Source of the DNA: Paenibacillus sp.
GTDB taxonomy: Bacteria > Bacillota > Bacilli > Paenibacillales > YIM-B00363
Assembly: GCF_035645195.1 (NCBI RefSeq)
Contig: NZ_DASQNA010000037.1
Coordinates: 62,001-126,000 of the forward strand
DNA: 64,000 nucleotides
Direction: 5' to 3'
In this document: positions 18,787 to 26,815 of the stretch, in pieces
Layout: each line of letters starts with the position of its first letter
How positions within the stretch are numbered: position 1 is the first letter of the stretch
Notes under the pieces: generated by a model
The model's database searches: none
The model's input: only the letters and a program-made list of their open reading frames with translations
Told to the model about the DNA's origin: nothing
Made by a program: the position numbers and the translations under genes

Positions 18787-18924
18787 CGGCAACTCCCCCA
18801 CAAAATTATTCACCCGAAGCCCCCGAGTCGCGCCGGGTTTGCCCGCGAACGCTCGAATCGCCTGGTCGACGGTACCGCCGTTCGCCCGCCGCACGCCCGC
18901 TGCGCGTCCCGTCACTCGCTGCAA

Positions 18925-18960
18925 AGCCCCTCGCCGCGTCCGAGACGCGGGCAAGGGGCT
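18925..18960 (-). terminator. hairpin between the GH36-like gene and nagA
   Basis: AGCCCC...GGGGCT arms form a long GC-rich stem of about 15 pairs with one mismatch or bulge and a CGAG-type loop. On the minus strand it is followed by TTTGCAG. It lies 19 bases past the stop of the GH36-like gene and would reduce read-through into nagA. Confidence 0.65.
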
Positions 18961-18978
18961 CTGCATCGGCTGCATCGC

Positions 18979-21153
18979 TCATTCGCCGCCGAACGCGATA
19001 TCGATCGCGACGGGCCCCGCTAGATCCCCGCAGTCGACGATGTAGCCGCGCGCCTCTCCGTTCCACGGCTCCGCGGCCGCGGGACGCCCGTTCGCCCGGA
19101 CGGACGCCGGCTCCCTTGCCGAGGCGAAGGCGAAGCGGCCGCCCTCGACCAGCCGGACGAAGGCCCGATCTTCCTCCGCATGGAACGATGTCACCGCGGC
19201 GGATGCGGCCAGCTTGTCGATCAGGCCGATCGGCGTCATGCCGCTCGCGTCCTCCGGCACGATGACGTACACGTTCGCGCCATTCGGCGGAAGCGCGATC
19301 TCCCGCCGTTCGTCTTTGCGCAGGCGGAACGCCCGTCCTTCGTTGTGGTCATAAACGAGGAACGCCTCCCCCGCAAGACCCGGAATATCCGACGGTCCGA
19401 TGCTGCCTGCGACGGCCTCGGCGTCGCGGCGCAGGTGGAAGGCGGCCAGCACGCCCGCGCGGCCGGCGCGGTTCCAAATCTTCAGCGGCGCCTTCGACGA
19501 TATCGGATCGACCGTCAAGCAGTCTTCGGTCGGCTGCCCCGGCAGGTCGCACCGGATGATCCGCCCGTCCCGGTAGACGAGCGGCCGCAGCAGCTCCGGC
19601 TTCGTGCGCCCCGGCTTGTCGCTGATGTAAATCGGGCCGCCGCTGACGGCGCGCAGCGCCATATGCCTTCGATCGTCGCGATGATCGGTCCAGAACATGT
19701 CCCAATCGCCCCAGTAGAGCGTGCCGTGGAAGAACGAGTTGTAGGCGTTTTGGAGCGCATGCTCCGCAAACCCGAACTCCGCCTCCGGCACGAAATCGTC
19801 GCTGCTGCGGGAGACGGCCGACGCCGGACGATGCCATATATTTTCGGAAGCCATGCCCATGCAGTTGATGACGCAGCCGTCGAAATGCAGCCCGACGGAC
19901 GCCTCCAGCGCCGCGTGCGCCGCCTCGGCGGCCCGCCCGATCGGCTCGAACTCGGAGAAGAAGTTGGCGATCGCGCTTTGGCTGTCCACCTTGACGAAAT
20001 CGACGCCCTGCCGCTTTAAATAACCGTGCCAATCGTTCCAGAACCCGAACGCGGCCGCCGCGGACGGCGCGGGCACCCATGCGCCGCCGCCCGTTTCGTA
20101 CAAATATTGACGATTGCGGGCGAACAGCTCCCCCTCCGGATCGACGCCGCCCCAATACCCGGCAATCGTATGCCATACCCCGACCCAGCGGATGCCGTGC
20201 TCCCGCTTCATCCGCCGTATGACGGGCGCGAGCCCCTCCGGAAATTTGCGCTTGTCCGCGTCGTACGAGGCAAGCCGCTTCTCCCGCGTCTCGGACCAGC
20301 CGTCGTCGATCATCGCCCATCGGACCGGCACCCCGAGCTCGTGCAGCTCCTTCGTCTTCCGCAGCAGCCCCTCCGCGTCGACCGCATGATAGAACGCGTC
20401 CCAGCTGCACCAGCCCAAATAGTCGAACGCCTCCGGATATCGCTTCTCCGCCCTCGGCCTCGTCTCCGCATCGAGCGCGCGAAGCGCCGTCTCGGCGCCG
20501 TCTGCCGCGAGCCGATACGGGTCGGCTCCGACGCCCAGGACGAACGCGAGCGTCCGGCATTCGCTAAGGCCGCCCCGATAGGAGGCGATCCGCACTTCGA
20601 GACCGCGCTCCCCGCCTCGAAGATCGGCCCGATACGCTTTGTCCGTAACGGGCAGCACATGCGCGTAACGGTCGGTCGTCCGCCACAGCAGCGACAGCGT
20701 CTTCGGCGGCAGCTTGCGCACGTCCGGCTCGAAGAACGGGCGCGTCCACCAATCTTTATGCTGGTAGTTCGCCATCAGCGCCTCTAGTCCCGGGACGCCG
20801 CCGACCCGGACGGCGAGCGCCTCGAACGGCGCGAAATGCAGACGGTCGCGGAACAGCTCCTTGTTCTCGACAAGGGCGCGCACAAATACGGCCGCGTGCG
20901 CGCCCGCCGAGACGACGTCCAGCTCCGCCGCGACGGCGCCGTTCCCATCGCCGCCGCTCGAGAACGCCAGCGTCGCGCGCGCCTCCGCGTCGAGCCGCCC
21001 GGCGCGTCCGCCCGCGCCGAGCCGGACGTCCCGCAGCCGCAGCGGGACGTTCGCGCCGTCGCTCCGCGCCGCCGCGAGCTCCACCTTCTCCAGCACCGGA
21101 GCGCCGTCGAATAGAAGATCGAACCCTTGATCTTGTTCGCGTACCGAAAACAT
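18979..21153 (-). CDS. GH36 / raffinose-synthase-like glycosyl hydrolase
   Basis: A 724-residue protein of the Sip1/raffinose-synthase branch of clan GH-D. The TIM barrel begins near FDYLGWCSWDAFYHAVD, contains WAMIDDGWSE (D283, D284) and the predicted nucleophile D390 in VDFVKVDSQSAI, and has a candidate acid/base region in SRSSDDFVPE. The N-terminal 230 residues form a beta-sandwich and the C-terminus is another beta domain. No signal peptide, so it acts in the cytoplasm on imported sugar. The ATG at 21153 has GGGAGG eight bases upstream. The likely reaction is hydrolysis or transfer of alpha-galactosyl residues, but this branch is poorly characterised and other alpha-glycosides are possible. 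Confidence 0.82.
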   Translation of the reverse strand: MFSVREQDQGFDLLFDGAPVLEKVELAAARSDGANVPLRLRDVRLGAGGRAGRLDAEARATLAFSSGGDGNGAVAAELDVVSAGAHAAVFVRALVENKELFRDRLHFAPFEALAVRVGGVPGLEALMANYQHKDWWTRPFFEPDVRKLPPKTLSLLWRTTDRYAHVLPVTDKAYRADLRGGERGLEVRIASYRGGLSECRTLAFVLGVGADPYRLAADGAETALRALDAETRPRAEKRYPEAFDYLGWCSWDAFYHAVDAEGLLRKTKELHELGVPVRWAMIDDGWSETREKRLASYDADKRKFPEGLAPVIRRMKREHGIRWVGVWHTIAGYWGGVDPEGELFARNRQYLYETGGGAWVPAPSAAAAFGFWNDWHGYLKRQGVDFVKVDSQSAIANFFSEFEPIGRAAEAAHAALEASVGLHFDGCVINCMGMASENIWHRPASAVSRSSDDFVPEAEFGFAEHALQNAYNSFFHGTLYWGDWDMFWTDHRDDRRHMALRAVSGGPIYISDKPGRTKPELLRPLVYRDGRIIRCDLPGQPTEDCLTVDPISSKAPLKIWNRAGRAGVLAAFHLRRDAEAVAGSIGPSDIPGLAGEAFLVYDHNEGRAFRLRKDERREIALPPNGANVYVIVPEDASGMTPIGLIDKLAASAAVTSFHAEEDRAFVRLVEGGRFAFASAREPASVRANGRPAAAEPWNGEARGYIVDCGDLAGPVAIDIAFGGE

Positions 21154-21222
21154 ACAGCCGCCCTCCCCTTTACACGTCCCTACTTCCCTACAAAACCTGA
21201 TCCATTTCAAACCAGGCGGAAC

Positions 21223-24200
21223 TCAAAACCAAATCTTGAACGTCTTGATCTCGAACGGGCGTAGCGAAAACTCGAGCTCCCCGCCCGATACGGCAACCGG
21301 CGCTTCTCCTTCCTCGACCAAGTTGCAGAGCGCCGCCCGGCGAATCGGGCGGCCGAAGGCGAGCCGGATGCCGTCCGCGCGGCACTGCTTATACTCGTAC
21401 ACGCGAACGATGCAAGCGTCGTCGTCCTCGGCTTTCTTCACCGTTTCGACCATGGCGTGATCGCAGGAGAGCGACGCGAAGCCGCCGCAGCCGGGAAGCT
21501 CGCCGTCCGGCCGCGCCGTCCGCTCCGCCGCGAGCAGCGGCACGTTCAAATCGTACGCCTCCTCGACGACGCGCCCTTCCCGCCAGCCGCCGGCGTGCGG
21601 CAGCAGCGCGTACGTAAACTCGTGCCGCCCCCGGTCGGCCGTCTCGTCCGGCTCGACGGGCGACTTGATCAGCGTCAGCCGCAGCGTATTATCCTTCGCG
21701 TCATACCCGTATTTGCAATCGTTAAGCAGCGCGACGCCGTAATTGCCCTCCGACAAATCCGCCCATTTCTGCGCGCACACCTCGAACTTCGCGTAATCCC
21801 AGCTCGTGTTCCAATGGGTCGGCCGCTCGATGCTGCCGAATTGGATGTCGTAAGTCGCCTTGTTCGCGCGCACGTGAATCGGGAACGCCGCCTTCAGCAG
21901 CACCTGCTTTTCCTGCCAATCGACCTCCGTCCGGAAATCGATCCGCGGCGAATGAGCGTATACCGTGACGCGCTGCGTAATCGTCGAGCGATGGAACCGC
22001 CAGACGAGACGCAGGACGCCGCGCAGCGGCCCCTCCTCTTCGACGGCGGCTTCGATCAGTTCGTCCGCCTCGGACAGCTTCTCCTGGTAATACAAGTCGA
22101 TGTCCCAAGCGTCGAACTTCATCGGGCGATCCTCGAACGCCTGCAGCACGTTGCCGCGTTTCCCCGGCTGCAGCGCTTCCCGTCCGTGCCGCTTGTCGTA
22201 CAGCGAGACGATGTGCCCGCGCTCGTCGAATCGGATGCGGTACAACGCGGTTTCGACGAGCTCGGGCGTAATCGTCATCGCGCCGGCCGGCGCCGCGGCC
22301 CGAGGAACGAACGCCAACGCTCTGTAGCCGAGCGACGGCACCTCGGGCGCCGCCAGTAGCAGCCGCCGTTCTCCCCGCTCTTCGACCGTCTGGGCGAGCC
22401 CGGACTCCTCGAGCGCCAAGCCGTCCAGCTCGCTCCGCCAAGGCAGCTCGATCAGCCCGCCGCGCGGCCGCGAGAGCGAGTTGAAGACGACGACGCCGGC
22501 CGCCGGTAACCGTACCCGGTCCGCGATCGAACGCAGCGCCGCGTCCAGCGCGCCGCGGCCGATCCGCTCGATTTCGCGGAAATCCTCGCGCGCGTCGTCG
22601 TACACCTGCCGAATGGACGACCCCGGCAGAATGTCGTGAAATTGGTTCAGCAAGAGCTTCTCCCAGCCTTCGTTCAGCTCGGCCTGCGGATAATTCGAAG
22701 CGCCCAGCAGCCAATCCGCGTACAGCGAAGCCCATTCCGCGTTATGAAACAGCGTTTCGGCCAGCCGGTTCGCCCGTTTGATGAACGCCTGCGACGTATA
22801 CGTGCCGCGGTGGTATTCGAGGTACAGCTCGCCGTCCCAGACCGGCAGCTTCGCCGGATCGACCCGCGCGGCGAGCCGCTCCAAGTAAGGCTCCAGCTTG
22901 CCCAGCTCGAACCGCGGCAGGCCCGGCATGTTTTTCATCGCCCGCGCCGCTTCGAGCATCTCCTTCGTCGGTCCGCCTCCGCCGTCGCCCCAACCGAACG
23001 CCAGGATCAGCTCGTCGTTGATGTCCTTCTGCTTATACTGATCCCACGTGCCCTTCACTTGGTAAGGGTCTGCGATGCCGTTATACGTATACGGCTTGCT
23101 GCCGACCTCCGGCGTCGTGATGAAGTGGGTCAGGATTTCCGTGCCGTCGGCGCCGCGCCATAGGAACGTGTCGTACGGGAACCGGTTGTATTGGCTCCAG
23201 CTGATTTTGCTCGTCATGAAAAAGTCGATGCCGCTGCCCCGAATAATTTGCGGCAGCGCCCAGCTGTACCCGAAAACGTCCGGCAAAAACACGACGTTCG
23301 TCTTCCGCCCGAATTCCCGTTCGATGAACCGCTTGCCGAACAACACCTGCCGGATGAGCGACTCCCCGTTCGGCACGTTCGTATCCGGTTCGACCCACAT
23401 GCCCCCCGCGATCTCCCATTCGCCGGAGGCGATCTTCGCTTTCACCTCGCGGTAAATGTCCGGATAATCTTGCTTCAAAAATTTGTACAGCTGCGGCGAC
23501 GTATGCAAAAACCGGTACTCGGGATACTGCCGCATGAGATGGAGGACGGTCGCAAACGTGCGGGACGCCTTCTCCCGCGAATGGGCGAGCCGCCACAGCC
23601 ACGCCATGTCGATGTGCGAGTGGCCGAAGCCGATCACCTTCGGCTTGATCTCCTCAGCCGCTTCGAGCTCCGCGAACGAGGCGGACAGCGTCTCCCACGC
23701 TTCCCGAACCGAATCGTAATACGCCTCCGTGCCGAGCCGGATCCAATCGACGCGCAGCGCCGCTTCGTTCAGCAGCTTCAGCAGCTTCGTTCGCCGGAGA
23801 TCGGTTTCCGGCAGCTCGACCGCGGCCTTCAACATCGTATCGCCTAAAAAGTACAGCCGCTCCGCGCACTCGTCGACGACGACGAGCTGCGCCAGCTTGA
23901 ACCGGCGGCGGTCCGGCACGCGCAGTACCCCGCTCCAAGCTTTCAGAGCGATATGGAACGCGCCCGAGCGGACGACGTCCGGAGGCAGCCACGCTTCCTC
24001 GTGCCACACGTCGATCCCCTGCATCGCTTCGCCGTTCACGTACAAGAGCGCCTCCGCGGTCGAGCCGCCGCCGTCCCGCGGACCGACCAAAAACCGCAGC
24101 GCGAGCTTCTTTCCTTCCCGCCATTCCTCCGGAACGGTCACTTCGGTCCGAAACCAAGCCGTCCGGTCGTAGCCGCCCCACTCGCCGCCGACCTCGAACG

Positions 24201-24369
24201 CCGCCCAATCGCCGTCGTCGAATTCCGGCGCGTGCGCGCCTTCGAGCCGCTGCAGCGCTTCGAAATCCCCTTCGAGATAGCGGAACGCGCGGATGTCCCG
24301 CTTCTCCCGATGCACGGTGCCGCGGATGTCGTCGAGATGTTTCCTAAGCTTCTCCTCCGTAAACCACAT
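21223..24369 (-). CDS. GH38 alpha-mannosidase, long form
   Basis: Retaining alpha-mannosidase of 1048 residues. Residues 1-240 are the N-terminal helical/beta extension of bacterial cytosolic enzymes. The catalytic domain starts at KVIGFGHSHIDMAWLWRLAH, with zinc ligands H252 and D254; D364 in FLPDVFGYSW is the nucleophile and a third ligand. The middle three-helix bundle and C-terminal beta domains (to KTFKIWF) complete the fold. No signal peptide, so it would degrade imported mannosides in the cytoplasm. AGGGGG lies seven bases before the ATG. It follows the ROK gene by 34 bases. A second, shorter GH38 gene lies 2.4 kb away in the same run. Confidence 0.93.
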   Translation of the reverse strand: MWFTEEKLRKHLDDIRGTVHREKRDIRAFRYLEGDFEALQRLEGAHAPEFDDGDWAAFEVGGEWGGYDRTAWFRTEVTVPEEWREGKKLALRFLVGPRDGGGSTAEALLYVNGEAMQGIDVWHEEAWLPPDVVRSGAFHIALKAWSGVLRVPDRRRFKLAQLVVVDECAERLYFLGDTMLKAAVELPETDLRRTKLLKLLNEAALRVDWIRLGTEAYYDSVREAWETLSASFAELEAAEEIKPKVIGFGHSHIDMAWLWRLAHSREKASRTFATVLHLMRQYPEYRFLHTSPQLYKFLKQDYPDIYREVKAKIASGEWEIAGGMWVEPDTNVPNGESLIRQVLFGKRFIEREFGRKTNVVFLPDVFGYSWALPQIIRGSGIDFFMTSKISWSQYNRFPYDTFLWRGADGTEILTHFITTPEVGSKPYTYNGIADPYQVKGTWDQYKQKDINDELILAFGWGDGGGGPTKEMLEAARAMKNMPGLPRFELGKLEPYLERLAARVDPAKLPVWDGELYLEYHRGTYTSQAFIKRANRLAETLFHNAEWASLYADWLLGASNYPQAELNEGWEKLLLNQFHDILPGSSIRQVYDDAREDFREIERIGRGALDAALRSIADRVRLPAAGVVVFNSLSRPRGGLIELPWRSELDGLALEESGLAQTVEERGERRLLLAAPEVPSLGYRALAFVPRAAAPAGAMTITPELVETALYRIRFDERGHIVSLYDKRHGREALQPGKRGNVLQAFEDRPMKFDAWDIDLYYQEKLSEADELIEAAVEEEGPLRGVLRLVWRFHRSTITQRVTVYAHSPRIDFRTEVDWQEKQVLLKAAFPIHVRANKATYDIQFGSIERPTHWNTSWDYAKFEVCAQKWADLSEGNYGVALLNDCKYGYDAKDNTLRLTLIKSPVEPDETADRGRHEFTYALLPHAGGWREGRVVEEAYDLNVPLLAAERTARPDGELPGCGGFASLSCDHAMVETVKKAEDDDACIVRVYEYKQCRADGIRLAFGRPIRRAALCNLVEEGEAPVAVSGGELEFSLRPFEIKTFKIWF

Positions 24370-24403
24370 GATCGAGCCCCCTATTCCTTATCGGCGATGC
24401 GCT

Positions 24404-25381
24404 TCAGCGCGGCTGCAGCTCGTTCATCGCCACGGACAGCGCGGCCACATCCCCGACGGCTTCCCCGAGCGCCGCCGGCACGACGCGGCAGGACGCCGCG
24501 GAAATCGGAAGCGCTTCCTCCGCGAGCGTCGCCAACGCAACCGGCTCGAGCAGCTCCCGCTGCCGTCCGTAGATGCTGCCGATGACGATCGTGTCCGGGT
24601 TTAAGATATCGACGAGAACGGCGAGCCCTCTCCCCAGCTGCTTGCCGACGAGGCGGAAAATGTCCAGCGCGAGCGGATCGCCCGCCTGCGCCGCTTCGCC
24701 GACCAGCTTCGCGGTAACGGCCTCCAGCCGATCCGGCGTCGGGCAGAAGGCGGGCGGATCTCCGGCGGCCAGCCGCTCCGCGGCAAGCGATTTCGCCAAT
24801 GCCGCGATGCCGCCGCCGCTGCAGAACCCTTCGAACGAGCCCGCTTTGCCGTAGCCGACCGGGCCGTCCTCGGCGAGTCGAACGTGGCCGACTTCGCCGG
24901 CCATATCGTTCGTCCCGACGTACAGCTTCCCGTCGAGAATGAGCCCGGCGCCCATGCCGGTGCCGAACGTCAGGAACGCCATGTTGCGGCTGCCGCGGCC
25001 GGCCCCCCACCGCCACTCCGCGAGGGCGCAGGCGTTCGCGTCGTTCTGCAGCCCGACGGGCGCGCCGAACCGAGCGCGCAGCGGGCCGGCGACGTCGATC
25101 CGGTCCCAGTGCGGCAAATTCGGCGGCGATAGAATCAATCCCCTGCGGCTATCGAGCGGGCTGCCGCAGCTGACGCCGATCGCGTCCAGCCGGGCGACGC
25201 CGTGCTCCGCCATCAAGCCGTCCATCTGATGCAGGAACGATGCGACGGCGTCCGCCGGAGAAGCGGGCGTCGGATACGTTCGTTTGCCGACGACGCGCAC
25301 GCCGCCCCCGCTCGCTTCTCCGAGGACGACGGCGCATTTCGTGCCTCCGATATCGACTCCGCCCAGCAGCTTCCCGTTCAT
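24404..25381 (-). CDS. ROK-family sugar kinase, atypical zinc site
   Basis: Cytoplasmic ATP-dependent hexose kinase fold, 325 residues. The phosphate-binding loop is GGVDIGGTKCAVV at the N-terminus; ALTFGTGMGAGL-like and NDANACALAEW segments carry the catalytic and ADP-binding residues. The usual ROK zinc signature (GH followed by CxCGxxGCxE) is absent: here GHVRLAEDGPVGYGKAG is followed by SFEGFCSGGG, with only one Cys. The start at 25381 overlaps the SIS gene stop as ATGA. In this cluster it plausibly phosphorylates mannose or another released hexose (or ManNAc/GlcNAc); the exact sugar is not readable. Confidence 0.87.
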   Translation of the reverse strand: MNGKLLGGVDIGGTKCAVVLGEASGGGVRVVGKRTYPTPASPADAVASFLHQMDGLMAEHGVARLDAIGVSCGSPLDSRRGLILSPPNLPHWDRIDVAGPLRARFGAPVGLQNDANACALAEWRWGAGRGSRNMAFLTFGTGMGAGLILDGKLYVGTNDMAGEVGHVRLAEDGPVGYGKAGSFEGFCSGGGIAALAKSLAAERLAAGDPPAFCPTPDRLEAVTAKLVGEAAQAGDPLALDIFRLVGKQLGRGLAVLVDILNPDTIVIGSIYGRQRELLEPVALATLAEEALPISAASCRVVPAALGEAVGDVAALSVAMNELQPR

Positions 25382-26010
25382 CCGAAAAACTCCTCCTCCA
25401 GCATCAGGCATAAAGCATGGTAGATCGGGAGATGCCGTTCCTGCACCTCCCGCGTGCGGTCCCGCGGCACGCGGATGACGACGTCGCATGCGGAGACGAA
25501 CGCCCCGCCGGTCCGGCCCGCGAGCCCGATCGTCTTCAGCCCGAGCGCCCGGGCGGCATGCAGCGCGAGCAGCACGCTCCGGGAATGACCCGACGTGCTG
25601 ATGCCGAGCAGGACGTCGCCGGGCTTGCCGTAGCCCAGCACCTGCTGCGCGAACGTCAAATCGGCGGCGACGTCGTTGGCGAACGCCGTCGCGAGCGCCG
25701 TCTGGCCGACCAAGGACACGGCGGGCAGCGCCCCCTGCAGCCGATCGGCCAAATATGCGCCGTGCTCGGGCGACGCCGCCAGCAGTTTCCTTCGCACGTC
25801 CTCGGGCAGCGGACGCTTCGATTCGAAGCCCTTCATCAGCTCTCCGACGATATGCTCGCAATCCGCCGCGCTCCCTCCGTTGCCGCAGAGGAGCAGCTTC
25901 CCGCCGGCGCGGTAGCTGTCCTTCAACAGCTCCGCGGCGGCCTCGATGTCGCCGAGACAAACATCCAGCTCCGGATACGTCTCCACCAGCTTCGTCAGCA
26001 GCGGGTCCAT
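25378..26010 (-). CDS. SIS-domain phosphosugar isomerase (GmhA-like)
   Basis: A 210-residue single SIS domain with the phosphosugar-binding stretches LLLCGNGGSAADCEHIV and GISTSGHSRSVLLAL, the two sites used by sedoheptulose-7-phosphate isomerase (GmhA/LpcA) and related proteins. Gram-positive catabolic clusters use such proteins as aldose/ketose phosphate isomerases. It is coupled to the ROK kinase (four-base overlap), which suggests that kinase product goes straight to this isomerase. No other heptose genes are nearby, so a true heptose pathway is not supported here. Confidence 0.85.
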   Translation of the reverse strand: MDPLLTKLVETYPELDVCLGDIEAAAELLKDSYRAGGKLLLCGNGGSAADCEHIVGELMKGFESKRPLPEDVRRKLLAASPEHGAYLADRLQGALPAVSLVGQTALATAFANDVAADLTFAQQVLGYGKPGDVLLGISTSGHSRSVLLALHAARALGLKTIGLAGRTGGAFVSACDVVIRVPRDRTREVQERHLPIYHALCLMLEEEFFG

Positions 26011-26020
26011 AGCGCCCTCC

Positions 26021-26803
26021 TCACTTCGCTTCGACCGGGCAGACGACGACCTCGACGCCCATCTCCCGAATATGCTTGATCGTCTGGGCGTCGGTCAGGC
26101 TGCTCGTGATCAACATGTCGACGTCCCGAAAGCTGCTGAACGAGACGAGGCCTTGGCGCTGAAATTTGCTGTGGTCGGCCAGCACCACGACCTTCTGCCC
26201 GGCCGCGATCATCGCCCGCTTGATTTCCGCTTCGTAAATGTCCAAGCTGGTGAATCCTTTGCGCTCCGACACGCCGGAGGCGCCCATGAACGCGTAATGC
26301 GCGTTATATTTATGCAGCTCCATCTCGGCCTGCGGGCCGACGAGGCTCTTCGACTTGCGAATGAGTTTGCCGCCGAGAAGGAAAATTTGCGCCTCCTCGT
26401 TCTCGCTGCACTGCTCGGCGACGTTAATGCCGTTCGTGACGACGACGAGCCCCGGTTTGTCCTTTAAATAGCGGGCCATGCACCACGTCGTGGAGCCGGC
26501 GTCGATGATGACGATTTGATGGCCTTCCACCATTTCCGCCGCTTTTTTGCCGATCGCGTCTTTCTCTTCGAAATGCTGGAGCGTCCGCTGCTGCACCGGC
26601 GGAATGACGACGTTCTCGAACTCCTCCAACAAGATGGCGCCGCCGTAATTTTTTTTGATCAACCCTTCCTGCTCGAGCTGATGCAAATCTCTCCGTATCG
26701 TTTCTTCCGAAACGTTGAATTCTTGGACCAAATCGGCGACCTTGACGCTGCGCTCTTGCAGCAGCCGCTCCTTGATCTTATTGCGACGCTGGATGACGAT
26801 CAT
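26021..26803 (-). CDS. DeoR/GlpR-family transcriptional repressor
   Basis: 260 residues. N-terminal winged helix RRNKIKERLLQERSVKVADL through VSEETIRRDLHQLEQEG (about residues 4-55), then the DeoRC sugar-phosphate sensor domain with IIDAGSTTWCMARYL and the VLADHSKF motif. I choose the second ATG (26803, MIVIQRRNK) because GGAGG lies eight bases before it but only two before the first ATG (26809). DeoR proteins usually repress sugar operons and are released by a phosphorylated intermediate. It is the natural candidate to act on the palindromic site at 31945-31958. Confidence 0.92.
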   Translation of the reverse strand: MIVIQRRNKIKERLLQERSVKVADLVQEFNVSEETIRRDLHQLEQEGLIKKNYGGAILLEEFENVVIPPVQQRTLQHFEEKDAIGKKAAEMVEGHQIVIIDAGSTTWCMARYLKDKPGLVVVTNGINVAEQCSENEEAQIFLLGGKLIRKSKSLVGPQAEMELHKYNAHYAFMGASGVSERKGFTSLDIYEAEIKRAMIAAGQKVVVLADHSKFQRQGLVSFSSFRDVDMLITSSLTDAQTIKHIREMGVEVVVCPVEAK

Positions 26804-26815
26804 TCGCATACCCTC

